DNA of 64,000 bases from Sciurus carolinensis (lineage: Eukaryota; Chordata; Mammalia; Rodentia; Sciuridae): assembly GCF_902686445.1 (NCBI RefSeq), contig NC_062232.1, positions 89,886,932 to 89,950,931 of the forward strand. The letters run 5' to 3'. Positions 12,801 to 25,062 of the stretch are shown piece by piece (the stretch's first letter is position 1; every line of letters begins with the position of its first letter). The position numbers and the translations under genes were made by a program. The notes under the pieces are model-generated. The model searched no databases. It was given only the letters and a program-made list of their open reading frames with translations, and was not told the origin of the DNA.

Positions 12801-12919
12801 AGTTGTAGATGGACATAGTACCTTTATTTTTCTATTTGTTTTATGTGGTGCTAATGATTGAACCTAGTGCCTCACACATGCTAGGCAAGTGCTCTACCAC
12901 TGAGCCACAACCCCAGCCC
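12801..12919 (-). repeat. Extended ID SINE
   Basis: A minus-strand ID with an extra 3' tail (AGTTGTAGATGGACATAGTACC on the plus strand). It is flanked by AAAAACGTTTT/AAAAATGTTTT. The same tail is found at 55.9 and 61.7 kb. Confidence 0.8.
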
Positions 12920-13514
12920 AAAAATGTTTTTATCAATGATATTCATAATAGCCAAAAAGTATAAAAAAAATCTTACTATCCTTCAACTGATTAATGGAGA
13001 AGCAAAATGTGGTAAGTACATGCAGTGGAAAAATATTCAACCATGAAAAGGAATGAGGTACCAATACATGCTACTGATTGATGAACCTTAAAAACTTTTT
13101 GCTAAATGAAAGAACTCAGTTTAAAAAAAACCACACTCACATGATTTCATTAATATGAAATACCTGTACAGAAACCAAATTAATGTTTGCTTATATTTGG
13201 AACAGATAAGCTTATAGGAGGGTTATTGCCAACAAATACAGGGTTTCATTTTGATATGTGAAAATGTTTCAAAATTAACTATACCTCTGTGAACATACTA
13301 AAAACTATTGACATGCACACCTTAAATAGGTGATTAACATGGTATGGTAGGTAAATTATATCTCGGTAAAGTTGTTATCCAATAATTATGAAGACACAGA
13401 TAGACTGAAAGAAGAGGTTGGGAAACATACCCCTTGCAAGTCCTAATCACAAAAATGCTGGTATAGTTATATGAATTTTAATCCATTCATCTTCTACATT
13501 AAAGCTGACAGGAC

Positions 13515-13645
13515 AGTTCCTTGAAAGCAGGGATTGCATATAACTGGGCTATGGATTCCTAGTACCTAGCACAATGCCTGGTATATGGGAGACATTCATT
13601 ATTTTCTCCTGGAATCACTGAATTATTCATTGATTGATTTGCAAT
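13515..13645 (+). repeat. L2 3' end
   Basis: GAAAGCAGGGATTGCAT, TAGCACAATGCCTGGTATATG and TTATTCATTGATTG match the L2 3' end. Confidence 0.6.
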
Positions 13646-13664
13646 AAAATTAATTATAATTGCT

Positions 13665-13945
13665 ACTTGCAAAAACATGAATGAATTTCATAGACATGAG
13701 AACACAAAAAATTAGACATAAAGGAGTATACACTATATGGTTTCATTTTTATGAATTCAAGAACAATACAAACTAATCTATGATGTTAGAAGTAAGCCTG
13801 TTGCAATTCTAGAAGTGTTCTATATCTTGATCCAGGTGGTTGTTTTATGTACTGAGTTGAACAGTTAAGGTTTGTATACTTTATTGAATGTATATCATTC
13901 TTATATTTGAGAATTAATAGTTAAAATAAAAATTAATAGTAAAAG
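13665..13945 (+). mobile_element. L1M 3' end
   Basis: GAGTATACACTATATGGTTTC, TGTTCTATATCTTGATCCAG and a late TTATTGAATGTATATCATTC match the 3' UTR of old L1M elements. Confidence 0.55.
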
Positions 13946-14216
13946 TGACATAAGGTTCTATTTGAGTTGAAATTGTATTAGTTTTTCTCATTCAATAAAT
14001 TATTTCTAATTTGATTTACTTTATGCACTTATGTGAAACTGTTTTAAAACACATAAATCTAAATGAACTCAAAATTATTCATACTTATTCTTTAATAAGT
14101 AGAAATACTTTATTTCTAGCATTTTAGGACTTTAAAAATAATATTATAAAACACAATATGTTTTCAATATTTCAATATGATGAGATTGTAGTTGATGACT
14201 CTAAAGATCACTTTTC

Positions 14217-14309
14217 GGGCTGGGGAGATAGCTCAGTTTGTAGAGTGCTTACCTTGCAAGCACAAGGCCCTGGGTTCCATCCCCAGCACCGCAAAAAAAA
14301 AAAAAAAAA
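14217..14309 (+). repeat. ID SINE
   Basis: GGGCTGGGGAGATAGCTCAG to CCATCCCCAGCACCGC, with an A tail. ATCACTTTTC is duplicated at 14207-14216 and 14310-14319. Confidence 0.92.
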
Positions 14310-15056
14310 ATCACTTTTCTATTTTTTCTATTGTAGTAATTGCTAATGGAGGTTTTCTTCTTCTTACCCTATAACTATCTGGAAGTATTTTCTTCTGCTG
14401 TTTCTTAAGTCTCTGAATTTAATGAATACCTTACCTGAGTGCAGGTGGTAATAATGAGCATGAACTCAAATATGTCCTTACACTAAATTTAGTTTTAATA
14501 TTTAGTATTTCTTAAATAGACTCAAACTTATATAGTGTTCTAAATTTTAGATTGGGTGAGATTCTTTCGTGATGAGTGAAAATACTTTGTGAAATATGAA
14601 AGACATAGCATTCACTTATTGTATAAAAAGTTCTCTGAATTTAGTACACCTGATGGTTCCTCTGAATGTTCCAAATGGTCATTTGTTTATTAAAACTTAT
14701 ATTCATACACAAAACAATGATCTCCATATGAATACAGATTCTGGGGGTCTAAGTTGCCACATGCTAATTTATTTAGGAGGCATATTTATGTATATTATTG
14801 AGTGACTCTTCTTTTTATATTAATATCATTACCATTTGGCCCAAGTCTCAACCAGTTTACTATTGCTTACCTTTGTCATTTAATGTACTACAGGATGAAA
14901 AGACATGCACAAAAGTATCTTTTCCAATTAAAACTTTATTAACAGTTAGTGATTAAAGGTTAAATATGTGTTACTGCATGACCTTCCATATGCTTTCTAT
15001 AGAACATCAAAACCTGACTCAGAGTTTAAAGTATGAAGAGTGTATCAGTTTGGGGG

Positions 15057-15481
15057 TGTTTTAGTTCATTTTCTCTTCCTATAAAAAATCGCTGAGGCTA
15101 GGTAATATATAAAGAAAAGAAGCTTATTTAACTAAGAGTTTGGGAGGTTCAAGGGTATTGCACCAGCATCAGTTCAGCACTGGTGAAGACCCCATGGCAG
15201 ATGGCATCACAGTGAAGGGAAGGTGTGTGGATAGATCACATGGTAAGAAAGGAAGTAGACAGGGACAGACTTGCTCTTTTATAACAACCCACTTTCGTGA
15301 GAATAGCCAACTTCTTCCACAAGAGTGGCATCAATCCCTTCCAAGGTCAAAGCCTCCAAATGACCTAATTACCTTGCATTAAACCCCACCTCTTAAAATT
15401 CCTTCACCTCAGTACTGTCACACTGAGGACTAAGCCTCCAACACATGAAACCTTTGGGGACATACCTCATCCAAACTAACA
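15057..15481 (+). mobile_element. ERVL-MaLR LTR (MST/ORR1-like)
   Basis: It starts TGTTTTAGTTCATT, with CTATAAAAAATCGCTGAGGC and GGTAATATATAAAGAAAAG as in MaLR LTRs. Later it has CCAAATGACCTAATTACC and CATACCTCATCCAAACTA near the end. An 80-codon ORF inside is incidental. Confidence 0.65.
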
Positions 15482-16884
15482 GAAGATTTAGGGGAACTAT
15501 TCTCTATAACAATCTGTGTACACTATGAAATGTGCCTCCTTGGCTAAAAGGAGAGAGAAGTTCTACATATATATTTATGAATCTCAAGGGAAACATATTA
15601 TAAGGAAAAAATTATAATGAATGGATACAATAACAGTAGGTATCTCATATTTTTCTTTAACCAAATATCTAGAAAACATTACTACTGATAAAACAAAAAA
15701 TAAAATAGATCAATGGATAAAATGCTTTTGGTTTGTCCTGGTGTTCTGATTAAGCAAGAGAATCCAGTTTCGACATCTCCTTTACCTTTCCATGTGCCGT
15801 GAATTACATTTTATATTTGACCCTACGGTTTGCATTGCAACTTGAACAAACGTACTATGCTTTTTCCAGTATAAGTTCTGCATTTTTGGAACCTAACTTA
15901 TACCCTAAGAGTCCCTCACCAAGACAGATAGCAATCCCTTTTCAAAGGATTCCATTATAAGAGGGGCTGACCTCATTTTCTCTTCCAGTTAACCATTTTG
16001 TAGTTTTCTGATGAATCAGAACAAACATGATTTGTGTTCTTCATAGTCCTCATTTAAACATGGCTTTAACCAATTAAGCCATTCACACTGGACATTCTTA
16101 CAGCCAATTTCTTCTGTGGGTTGAAGTATATTAAAATGTTAACTCTCTTTCCTTTCCCATGGTACCCCCTCATTCTGTAAACTCTTTAATGAATAAAGTT
16201 ATTAAATAAAAGTTCTTAAATAAAAATATTACTTCTTTGGAGCAAACTGCCAATTGTCTGTGGAGTAATGGGAGTTGGATGAAAACTGTTTTCCCCAGGT
16301 ATGTGAGAGCACTAGCCTGTACCTGTGCCTCTCACTGTTCACACATTCCTCTGTTGTGGAATTCAGGTCAGAAACTCTGTATCCCCCACCTCCACCCCTC
16401 CTCCTACTCTTTCCACCCTCCCTTCTCAAGGCCTCCCAAGAATGAATTCACAACCTTGGAATGAAGAAGGTTCTTTACTTGTTTTAATGTCTGTGCATTG
16501 GCCTGGGTTTTCCCAAATTGAGTGAATTCATCAAATGTGTCGGGACGGAGGTACTCTCTCTCATTAAGTGCACTCCAGCACAAAGGCATTTCTCTTATCT
16601 AAAGTCTGGGGCCTAGCTTTTGGACTTCTGGTTGTAAGATACCTATAGAAGCTCTGTTAACTCTTTCAGGACAGAAAGGTATGATCCAACAGTACCTCCC
16701 AATGTGAAATTATATTTCACCAGGTTGGTTGGGGAAATAAGGCCTACAATTCAAAAACATTTTGAGGCATCATACATTTAAGTTTTTTAAAATGATGTCA
16801 TTCAGAAAGTGAGTCACAGGACAAGAGTTCAGTGTTGACTGCAAAGTCAGGGAAGACAATGTAATTCTACCTGTGCTCCCTATT
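15482..16884. other. Intronic stretch, possible unassigned LTR
   Basis: About 16140-16230 has clustered AATAAA signals, and 16240-16600 is C/T-rich and includes GTGTCGGGACGG. This could be an old LTR, but I cannot confirm it. Confidence 0.3.
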
Positions 16885-17130
16885 TTTTCTGACTATCCAA
16901 TTTCCATGACTCTTTCATGGCCTAGCTCAGGTTCCACCTGATCCAGGAAGGCTTCCCTGATCATCAAGATGAATGCTGACCTCTCTTTGTCCTTAGATCA
17001 CTCATCATTTGAACTTGGCACATATCTCAAAACTCTATTTATAATGTCTTTCACTGCCTATATATATCATGTCTGTCCACATAGGATGCAACTACCTCCA
17101 AATGCATTCTTGAGTATGCTTCACACATCC
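16885..17130 (+). repeat. L2 3' part
   Basis: CCTAGCTCAGGTTCCACCTG and GGAAGGCTTCCCTGATCA are typical L2. Confidence 0.65.
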
Positions 17131-17466
17131 TATCTTCCACAAAGGCAGTTACACACACGGTAGATTCTGAATCAGTTGAGAACCTCTCACTTTCATTAAG
17201 CCATGCTCCAACTATTCTTCAAGGTCTCCCACAAATAAACATGTAATCTATAAAACAATAGTGTATATGCTAATGTGAATGAAGTTTCAAAACAAGTCCC
17301 TCAGTTCTCCTTTCTTATCAAATTGCTACCTTCAAAATCTCTCCTACATGAAGATCCTGAATTTGTCACAGTGATGATGATCTGTTCTTTAGAGACTTCC
17401 TTAATCTTCCAAAAGGGACGACTACTCACTTACCATTCAAAAACAATTTTAATATATTTATCTTCT

Positions 17467-17665
17467 TCCTTTTTTTTCCTTTTTTGGTATCAGGGGTTGA
17501 GCCCAGGGCTGCTTAAACACTGAGCCACATCCCCAGCCCTTTATATTTTTTATTTTGAGAGAGGGTGTCTCTAAGTTGCTGATGCTGGCTTTGAACTTGT
17601 GATCCTCCTGCTTCTGCCTCCCAAGTTGCTGGAATTACAGACTTGTGCCACTATGCCCAGCTGCA
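17467..17665 (-). repeat. B1-dID SINE
   Basis: TTGGTATCAGGGGTTGAGCCC to TTGTGCCACTATGCCCAGC. Confidence 0.88.
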
Positions 17666-18734
17666 TTTGTCTTTTATAATTGTTGATCAAGTATAGTCAG
17701 TCTTGTGCTTTTCTCTCTTTTTTGTTTCTCAAACTAGCTATTAAATTACTGAGTGTGTGGAACCAGCATGTTCTATTTCTTTTTCATCTGCCACAGCTCT
17801 TGAATGCAGTGCTGTGTGCACTGTTAGCACAAAAAAATGACACTGAACGAATTGAAAATATTCAGGGCAACAAAAAATCTAAACAAAAATAACAAACAAA
17901 TAGGGGCCATGTACCCACAAAATAAATCACATGGGATGGTATATTGATGCATTCATATCACAAAGACATTGCAGAGAACTGATACTCATTTACAGCTATT
18001 CCTGATTAGGTAGATGGGCCTCTGCCTACTTGTAGGTCCTGGTAGTGTTGACCACCCTTAGTGCCAACACATCTCTCTACAATGGATACAAAACAAATAA
18101 ATTCCATTGAAGTCTGTTAAAAACTTCCAATTAGATAAAAAATAAGTTTTGAAAGGACTAATTAGCTGACATTTTGTTTCAAAATGGCCAACTAAGGCAC
18201 AACATGAACAAGGTATTTACTGAGTTCCTTTTCCATGCAAGACCCTGTAGTGATGATGTGAGGATTTAATCCACAAAGCAGGTGGCTATTCTCAAAGTTA
18301 TTGTGAAAGAGAAAAACATAAAGCCATGAGCAACATATGATAAAATAGTTAAATAAATCTCATTTTGCTAAGTCAAAATATACTCTCCCCACCCTGCCCT
18401 CGCAGCAAGAACTGACTAAAGATGAATCAATCTTCACCAACCCTTGGCACTGCCCATCTATTTCAGGCATTATCAGATTCTGAGTCATTTCACTTCAATT
18501 ACTTCTGCAAATTTCCCCTCATTTTATGGAAAGAATCAAACTCTTGGAAATCTTGGTACTTAGAAGCCCTTGGCCATTGTCCATGGTTCTGTAGCACTTT
18601 TTTTCTTTGTGCCACAGACTCATTTGGCAATGAAGGTTTTGGAAGCCTTCTCAGAATGGTTTTAAATGCACACACTAGAACACTAAGTGTTTCCTATTAT
18701 TTAAAGTTCAAGAATAAGCAAAACTATTCTACAA

Positions 18735-18925
18735 CATTGGAAGTTAAGATAAGTGTTACCTGTGGGGGTTCCACTTTCTGGGGTGTTGGTAATATTCTTG
18801 TTCCTTCTTCTGAGTGTTTGCTGGTTACATGGTTATATTTACCTTATAAAAATTTATTGAGCTATCGACTTGTGATTTGTGCACTTTTCTGCATGGATAC
18901 CCTATTTCAATGAAAAACTTCAAAA
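18735..18925 (+). mobile_element. L1M 3' end
   Basis: TGTTTGCTGGTTACATGG, TTATTGAGCTATCGACTTGTG, ATTTGTGCACTTTTCTGCATG and TTCAATGAAAAAC match L1MB-type 3' ends. The 163-codon ORF 18422-18913 overlaps it and so is not a gene. Confidence 0.6.
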
Positions 18926-19036
18926 AATATAAATAGATATAGAATTACACAGGAAATGTAGTAAACTAAACTATAGTTCTATTATCAGACTCTTAAGGGA
19001 TCCTATGTCTTGGTTAAGACCCTAGAGTATGAACTG

Positions 19037-19228
19037 AGAAAAGGTCAGGCTTGATGACACATATGTGTAAATCCAGAGACTTGGGAGGCTGAGACAGAAG
19101 GATCACAAATTTGAGGCCAGGTTGGGCAACATGGCAAAACCCTGTCTCAAAATAAAATTAAAAAGGTTGAAAATGCAGCTCATTATAAGAGCATTTGTCT
19201 AGTGTGCTTGGGGCCCTGGATTCAATAC
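19037..19228 (+). repeat. B1-dID SINE, leads into (CA)n
   Basis: GGTCAGGCTTGATGACACAT through CCCTGTCTCAAAATAAAAT, then a diverged ID half. The (CA)n at 19234-19280 probably grew from its tail. Confidence 0.8.
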
Positions 19229-19233
19229 ACAGC

Positions 19234-19234
19234 A

Positions 19235-19280
<46 letters not shown>
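19234..19280. repeat. (CA)n microsatellite
   Basis: About 23 CA units at the tail of a SINE. Confidence 0.95.
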
Positions 19281-19282
<2 letters not shown>

Positions 19283-19717
19283 CAGAAAAAAAAGAGATAG
19301 TATATAGGGTATACAGAGAATATGGAACAGGATTCCCTCACTTCCACCCATTGATAATCTGGTTGTGGAAAAAAAGCTGACAAACCTGGAATTTGGAGGG
19401 ACAAAGAAGTATACTTTTATGAACCAAATAAGAGGGAAAGTGAAAAAGAGAAAATTGAGAATAAACACTTTGGAACTAGAATGTAATGGAAGAGTGTCTG
19501 AAGGATTTGGAAACTATGCTGAAAATGGATGCATACGAAGTATCTGGATAAGCTGAAGAATATTCTCTATGTAGTATGACTAGTCAAGGGCTTGGAAGGC
19601 ACTATATCTATTTGGCTATAGTGAAGGAGGTACATCAGACATCAGTAGATAGGTATGAAATAAAACCTGTAACTACTGCTGGGTACAGAATGGGAACAGA
19701 AGTTGGAACTGGATTTT

Positions 19718-19970
19718 ATTTTTCTTTCTTTCTTTTCTTTTTTCTTTTTTAAAATTTTTTTTATTTATTTATTTTTTTGGTACCAGTGATTGAATTCAGT
19801 GGCACTTAACCACTAAGCTACATCTCCATTGCTTTTTATTTTTATTTATTTATTTTTTTTTTTGAGACAAGGTCTCATTAAGTTGCTTAGGGCTTCATCA
19901 AAATTGCTGAACAAGGCCTCAAATTTGTAATCCTCAGCCTCCTCAACTGCTGGGATTATAAGTGTGTACC
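19718..19970 (-). repeat. B1-dID SINE
   Basis: A T-rich tail, TTGGTACCAGTGATTGAATTC, then a B1 half to GTGTGTACC. ACTGGATTTT is duplicated at 19708-19717 and 19971-19980. Confidence 0.88.
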
Positions 19971-20035
19971 ACTGGATTTTTTATTAAAAGGAAATCATAC
20001 AGTTTTTTAAATAAAAGTTGAAAGAGTATTACGGT

Positions 20036-20484
20036 GTGGATATGAGATATCCCCTAAATGTTCCTGTGTTAATTCAGTAATATTCAGAGTTGAAATGCTT
20101 GTATTGTGAGACCTGAAACCTACCAGTCCATCCTAGTTTGAGTGGGCTAACTGGGTGGTAATTGTAGGCAGGTGGGGTGTGGCTTGAGGGGATGGGTCAC
20201 CGAGGGGGTGAGTCAGAGTCACCGGGGTGTGCCCTGGAAGGGTGCATTTTACCTGAAGCCCCATGTCCTATCCCTTCTCTGCTTCCCAGCTGTCATAAGT
20301 TGAGGAGCTTTCCTCTGCCGTGCCCTTCTGCCATGATGCTCTGCCTCACCTAGAGCTTACAGGAATGGAGTTGGTCGACCATGGACTAAATCTCTGAAAC
20401 TACCAGCCAAAATAAACTTTCCCTCCTCTAAATTGTTCTTGTCAGGTACTTTGGTCACAGGAATGTAAAACTAACTAACACAAA
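20036..20484 (+). mobile_element. MaLR-like LTR
   Basis: It runs from about TGTGGATATGAGATATCCCC to GTAAAACTAACTAACACA. It contains ACCATGGACTAAATCTCTGA and CCAAAATAAACTTTCCCTCC with a polyadenylation signal, as in rodent MaLR-type LTRs. The family assignment is approximate. Confidence 0.55.
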
Positions 20485-21901
20485 AAGAGAATGCTGTTTT
20501 AGGAGTTCATTCACATCAATTTAATAAACATTTACTAAATATCCAATGTACTATGTTAGATTTTGCCCTGGTTAATGGCTTCAAATAGTCTCTAAGATTC
20601 TGCTTTGTGCTTTTCATAAGTATTAGACCTATCTAATTTGTAAATGGCCAAATTACTTTTACATTCTAGGTTGGTGTAAATTGGACTGCAGTTTAAAAGA
20701 AATTCAGACTCTTTAGATATTACAAATCAAGCAAAACTGGGGCAAAAAGACAATAGGATATGTTTCTATTTGGGTCAGGAACATGCCTCAAAGTTTTTAG
20801 TTGGATTGTTTCCAAGTGTACTGTTTGTCCAAGTGTTTTCCCTTCAGGCAATGTTCTTTTCAACACACAAAATGCTGGTGCTGGATGGAAGATGAGACAC
20901 CCAGAGAAGGCAGCAGATTTTAATAACCATTGAATAACAATGATTCACCCTAGTATCTTTCTTTATTAACCATGTTGAAAGTTTGATAATGAAGAGAGAC
21001 CATAGAAAAGCCCATCCAAGGATAAACACAGATGATAGAGAAATTTCCAAAATCCCCAGGCAACTTGTATTTTTCCTACTTGCCTAACATGGAGGTCACA
21101 CTGAGTTGTAAGCTAGGGACTGTCAATTTCACATTGAAAAAGACAGTGGAGATGGCTGATTTCAGGGAGTTTACTGTGCTCCTTTCAGTGCCTAAAAGCC
21201 ATTCTATCTTTGTCATCAAGACTACCAGTCAAGGCATGCTTTACTATTTCTGTAAGACATACAATCCAGACTACGTTGCTGCCAATAAAACATTTCTTTA
21301 CTGAAGACCACACTAAGCCTCCTTTTTTGTGAGGTGAAGGTTAGTAAAGACTAATAATTACTAGGAAAATGCATCTAAGATAATCCTTTCAGAAGTGATT
21401 TCTCATCCCTGCTTACTGATAGGCTAATATTTTGCTGTTACTACCCCAGAAAACAGTCCCTAGGTTCACAGTTTAATTTTGCTCTCTCCCTCCTCCCCTC
21501 CTTTGTTCTCTCCTTCAGAGCCTTTCAATGTATGACTTCTTTACTATGATATTAAAGACTTTGGCCATAAATCACATACATAAGATAATATCTTATTAAA
21601 CATGGAATAAAATTATTTACTTTCAGCATTTTAATACCAACATCCAAATTTTCATAGCCCAGTTATTTTTGCCCTTAAAGACTGGAGTTGTATCTCAGAG
21701 CAATGATGAAAGGAATATGCCTTCTATCTGGGGTCTAAATGTAATGGGGTGAAATTGCTCTGCCTCATCTCACCTGAACCTCAGAGTAAAAAGCCTTCTG
21801 CAATTTATAGTCTGGTCTGAGAAAAAAAATCTCTTTTTCCAGTTCCTGGCCTGAAAAAGTCAAAAGATAAAGCTTCAAATTCTGTTTTTTTGAAAAAAGC
21901 C

Positions 21902-21902
<1 letters not shown>
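20485..21902. other. Intronic stretch, nothing recognised
   Basis: Mostly unique DNA. A 90-codon frame at 21032-21304 has no recognisable domain and no sign of being a gene. Confidence 0.5.

Positions 21903-21942
<40 letters not shown>
21903..21942. repeat. (GT)n microsatellite
   Basis: About 19 uninterrupted GT units. Confidence 0.95.
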
Positions 21943-21944
<2 letters not shown>

Positions 21945-22122
21945 TGCACATATTTAAACATAAATACACACACATAAATAACAGACTTCACTTCTTTACA
22001 TAGTAATGAAGTAAGTCTTTCTTTCATACATGTTGTAAATGCTTTTCCAAATGTGGCATTGGGCTTCTAAGTTTTTCAGGATATGTTTTCACATAAAAAA
22101 AAGATTAGAAAGTGGTTCAATG

Positions 22123-22239
22123 CCACATCATGTTCTACCAGAAGAATGGGATCCTAATCAGAATAAGTTATACTCCATGTATGTATAATATGACAAAACA
22201 CATTCTACTGTCATAAATATCTAAAAAGAACAAAAAAAA
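22123..22239 (+). mobile_element. 117-bp L1 3' end insertion
   Basis: It is flanked by exact 16-bp duplications AGAAAGTGGTTCAATG (22107-22122 and 22240-22255) and ends in an A run. The body resembles a squirrel L1 3' UTR of a different subfamily from the full-length copy. Confidence 0.75.
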
Positions 22240-22589
22240 AGAAAGTGGTTCAATGTATCAGTATTTTTCTTTGTGTTCAGATTTTTACAATACACTTAGA
22301 AAGTTGTTTCCTACTCCATATTTATGAGAACATTATCTCTCCAACTCTTCTAGAATTTCTGCAGTTTTTATCTCATTCATTTAAATTTTTACTATACCTG
22401 ATATATATGCTGGTGTATTTTATGCAATGCAAATTTGACATAATCAATCTTATTAGTCAACTGTCTTCACAAAACTAAGTTGCTACCTTCACTACATTAG
22501 AAGTTCATAGACATACTTAGAAATATTTCTGAAAATGGTACAAAAAGACAATAGGATATGTTCCTATTGGGTAATTTCTTGAGTCTTCA

Positions 22590-23030
22590 CTAATGTGCAC
22601 ATACTGTGACTTAACATTTTTACTTGTAGTTACATATCCAAAGGAAAATCACAGATCAATATAAAACCTTAGCTATAAAAAAATGTTAATCAGCATTATT
22701 GATAAGAATTTATGTTGAAAGAAATCTAAAGTGCCTAACTTGGTGGAGTTACTGAATAAAATATGATGTACCTATTTGATATAACACAATGTAGACATTG
22801 AATTAGGTGATGTACATTAGAGATAGGATGTGAAATATAATTTTGATATCAATAAATGAAAATAGGAGGTTACAAAAGAGTAATATGAATAGAATGGTTA
22901 TAGTCTTATAAATTATAGATGCATGTATGTATACAAAATCTATTGGGAAGATAAGGACCAAATAGCAACTGTGGAATAATGCATAATCTTATTTTTCATG
23001 TATAAGCTTTTCTGTTTTTTCTACTTTCTA
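22590..23030 (+). mobile_element. Old L1 or HAL1 3' region
   Basis: Sequence around 22730-22790 and the end TTTTCTACTTTCTACAATGT resemble L1/HAL1 3' ends. It is strongly diverged. Confidence 0.4.
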
Positions 23031-23224
23031 CAATGTAGTATGTATTTTGTAATGAAGGAATTATAAATGTCATTTTAAAATAAAATTCACAACATTTACA
23101 GGTTAACAGGGAGTAACCAAACTAAAATCTGAGACAGAAAACTTACTGCCTATTGCTTTAAAAATGTTTCATCCTCTATGCAGGTCAACTTGTCAGGAGT
23201 TATTAATGTAGTGTTATGTGAAAT

Positions 23225-24560
23225 TCTCTCTCCTGAGACGAAAATTTTTTCTCCTTTAATTTGTTGACATGGTAAACTACATCAATATGTGCCCTAATGT
23301 TAAAACGACTGTTGCATTGCTGAGATTCACCTAACACATCATGATAGATTTTTCTTTTTTATATCCTGATGGACTTAGTTTCCCAATATTTTACTTAGAA
23401 TTCTTATATTTATGCTCATGAAAGAATCTATATGGAGATTTTCCTTTCTCTTTTTCCATTATCTCTTTCTTTTTTTTTTTTTTTTTCTTCGCGGTGCTGG
23501 GGATTGAACCCAGGGCCTTATGCTTGCGAGGCAAGCACTCTACCAACTGAGCCATATCCCCAGTCCTCCATTATCTCTTTTTTCCCTTTAAAGATTATTG
23601 TGATCTCATAGAAGGAGCTGATGGGATACTACATTTTTTTCTATTCTCTTATATAATTTTTATATAGGAATTTGTATAGATTGGAATAATCTGTTTAATA
23701 AAGAATTCATAAAAATTCCAACTAGAGAATTCATTTCTTTAATAATTATTCTAAGTATTTGTCAATTTTATTCAAATTAAAATTTACTGACATAAGGTTC
23801 CTCTAGTTATATTTTTAATATCTGGAACATCTATAATTACATCCTCTTTTTAATTACTCAAATTGATTATTTGTAACTTTCTTTTCTTGCCAGAGGTTCT
23901 TCAGTTTTATTACTTTTTAAAGAACCAACTTTTAACATTAACAATCCTCTTCACTGAATGTTTTCTGTCATTGATTTGTGCTCCTACCTTTATTTTTCTA
24001 ACTTCTTAAGCTGAATGCCTATGTAATTATTTTTGAGTCTTCTTTTCTACTACAAATTTTGAATACAATATATTTTCTTCTCTTATATAAATATCACTTC
24101 ATCTCAGAAATTTGATATGTAGAATTTACATCATTCATTTATAATGTTTAATTCTATAGCAATTTCTTTTTACATGTTTTAAATATCTAAATGCATAAGG
24201 ATTGTGAAAATTATTTTTTGTTGTTGACTTGTAACTTCATTTCAGAGTAGTTAGACAATATGTTCTGTAGATACATATTTCTTTTCATTCTATTGCAATT
24301 TACTTTAGGACACAATACACACTCAAATTTTATATATGTCCTATGTCTGCTTGAGAAAAATATGTATTCTACAATTGTTGGGTACAGTGTTCTATAAACA
24401 CTCATTACATCTATCTTGTTAATTACATTATGTATCACATCTTTGTTAATTTCCCATCTACATAAGGTATCAATAATAGAGGGAGGTGTTTTTCCCTGTA
24501 AGATGTCAGCTGTGTGAATTTCTTCTTGTATTGAATTTTATATTCCATTTAGTTGGTAAG
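23225..24560 (-). mobile_element. Old L1 ORF2 fragment on minus strand
   Basis: AT-rich sequence reads as reverse-complement L1 ORF2, for example AAAGAACCAACTTTTAACAT at about 23919. A young ID SINE interrupts it at 23469-23567. All frames are broken. Confidence 0.6.
23469..23567 (-). repeat. ID SINE inside old L1
   Basis: A well-preserved minus-strand ID with a long T run. CCATTATCTCTTT is duplicated at 23456-23468 and 23568-23580. Confidence 0.92.
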
Positions 24561-24737
24561 TGATCTGCTGTCAGTCTAACTGAAGTTCCCTGGTAAATGT
24601 TCTATTTCTGCTTTTAAGATATTCTCTTTGTTGATGGTGGTGCCTGAAATTTCACTGTAACATATCTAGGCTAAGATATTCCCTGTCTCTCTCCCCGGTA
24701 CCTCTCTTTTTCTCTCTCCTTATATATATTCTGTGTT

Positions 24738-24798
24738 CTTTATATATTACTCAGTCTGTGGTATTCTGTTACAGAAACACAAAACAGACTACGATACT
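24738..24798 (+). mobile_element. MaLR LTR 3' end fragment
   Basis: CTCAGTCTGTGGTATTCTG then ACAAAACAGACTACGATAC resembles the last 60 bp of MLT1-type LTRs. It sits just before the L1 insertion site. Confidence 0.5.
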
Positions 24799-24854
24799 TT
24801 ATTTTAATAAATAACAATAATGAATTGGTCACTATTACTACATTTTCCCTTTTT

Positions 24855-24868
24855 AAATAGCTAAACCT
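24855..24868 (+). repeat. L1 target-site duplication, left copy
   Basis: The 14 bases AAATAGCTAAACCT are repeated exactly at 31834-31847, directly after the L1 A-rich tail. The copy is preceded by a T run, giving a TTTT/AAAT junction as expected for L1 endonuclease cleavage. Confidence 0.85.
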
Positions 24869-25062
24869 GCCCAGCTGTGTGATTTGAACATGTCACACGC
24901 TCACTAAACTTCAGTCTCTTGTTTCATAAAATCAGACTGCACTGGGCAGGAGGATGCATGCCTGCAAGTCACACCACTCAGGAGGCTGAAATAGGAGAAT
25001 CACATATTGGAGGCCAGTCTGGACAACTTAGCAAGACCCTGTCTCAAAATAAAAATCAGAAA
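24869..25062 (+). mobile_element. Putative 5'-transduced segment (MIR fragment plus SINE) ahead of the L1
   Basis: This 194-bp segment lies inside the target-site duplication but upstream of the L1 start. Positions 24871-24934 resemble the MIR core (AGCTGTGTGA followed by a degraded middle and a CATAAAATCAG end). Positions 24935-25062 are a B1-like SINE left half with an A-rich end. The simplest reading is that transcription of the source L1 began upstream and carried this flank along. If the MIR is ancestral at this locus, the interpretation is wrong. Confidence 0.6.

Larger units (their letters stand above)
9358..13385 (+). mobile_element. Ancient L1 (ORF2 to 3' end), interrupted by later insertions
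   Basis: The plus strand shows degraded L1 ORF2-like sequence from about 9370, continuing through ACAGTGTATGCC-like and AATGTACAATGGTATAA-like conserved blocks to an L1M-type 3' UTR near 13380. It is cut by a retroposed LTR-like piece (9877-10225), a short L1 3' end (11894-11998), an MLT1 LTR (12167-12527) and an extended ID SINE (12801-12919). The MLT1 insertion means this L1 predates MLT1 activity, so it is an early eutherian copy. No usable ORF remains. Confidence 0.8.

Noticed and set aside
18422..18913. 163-codon plus-strand ORF
   Set aside because: Its second half lies in an old L1M 3' end and the rest has no recognisable domain or gene structure.
21032..21304. 90-codon ORF as a possible small gene or pseudogene
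   Set aside because: No recognisable domain, no splice or promoter context, within an intron.
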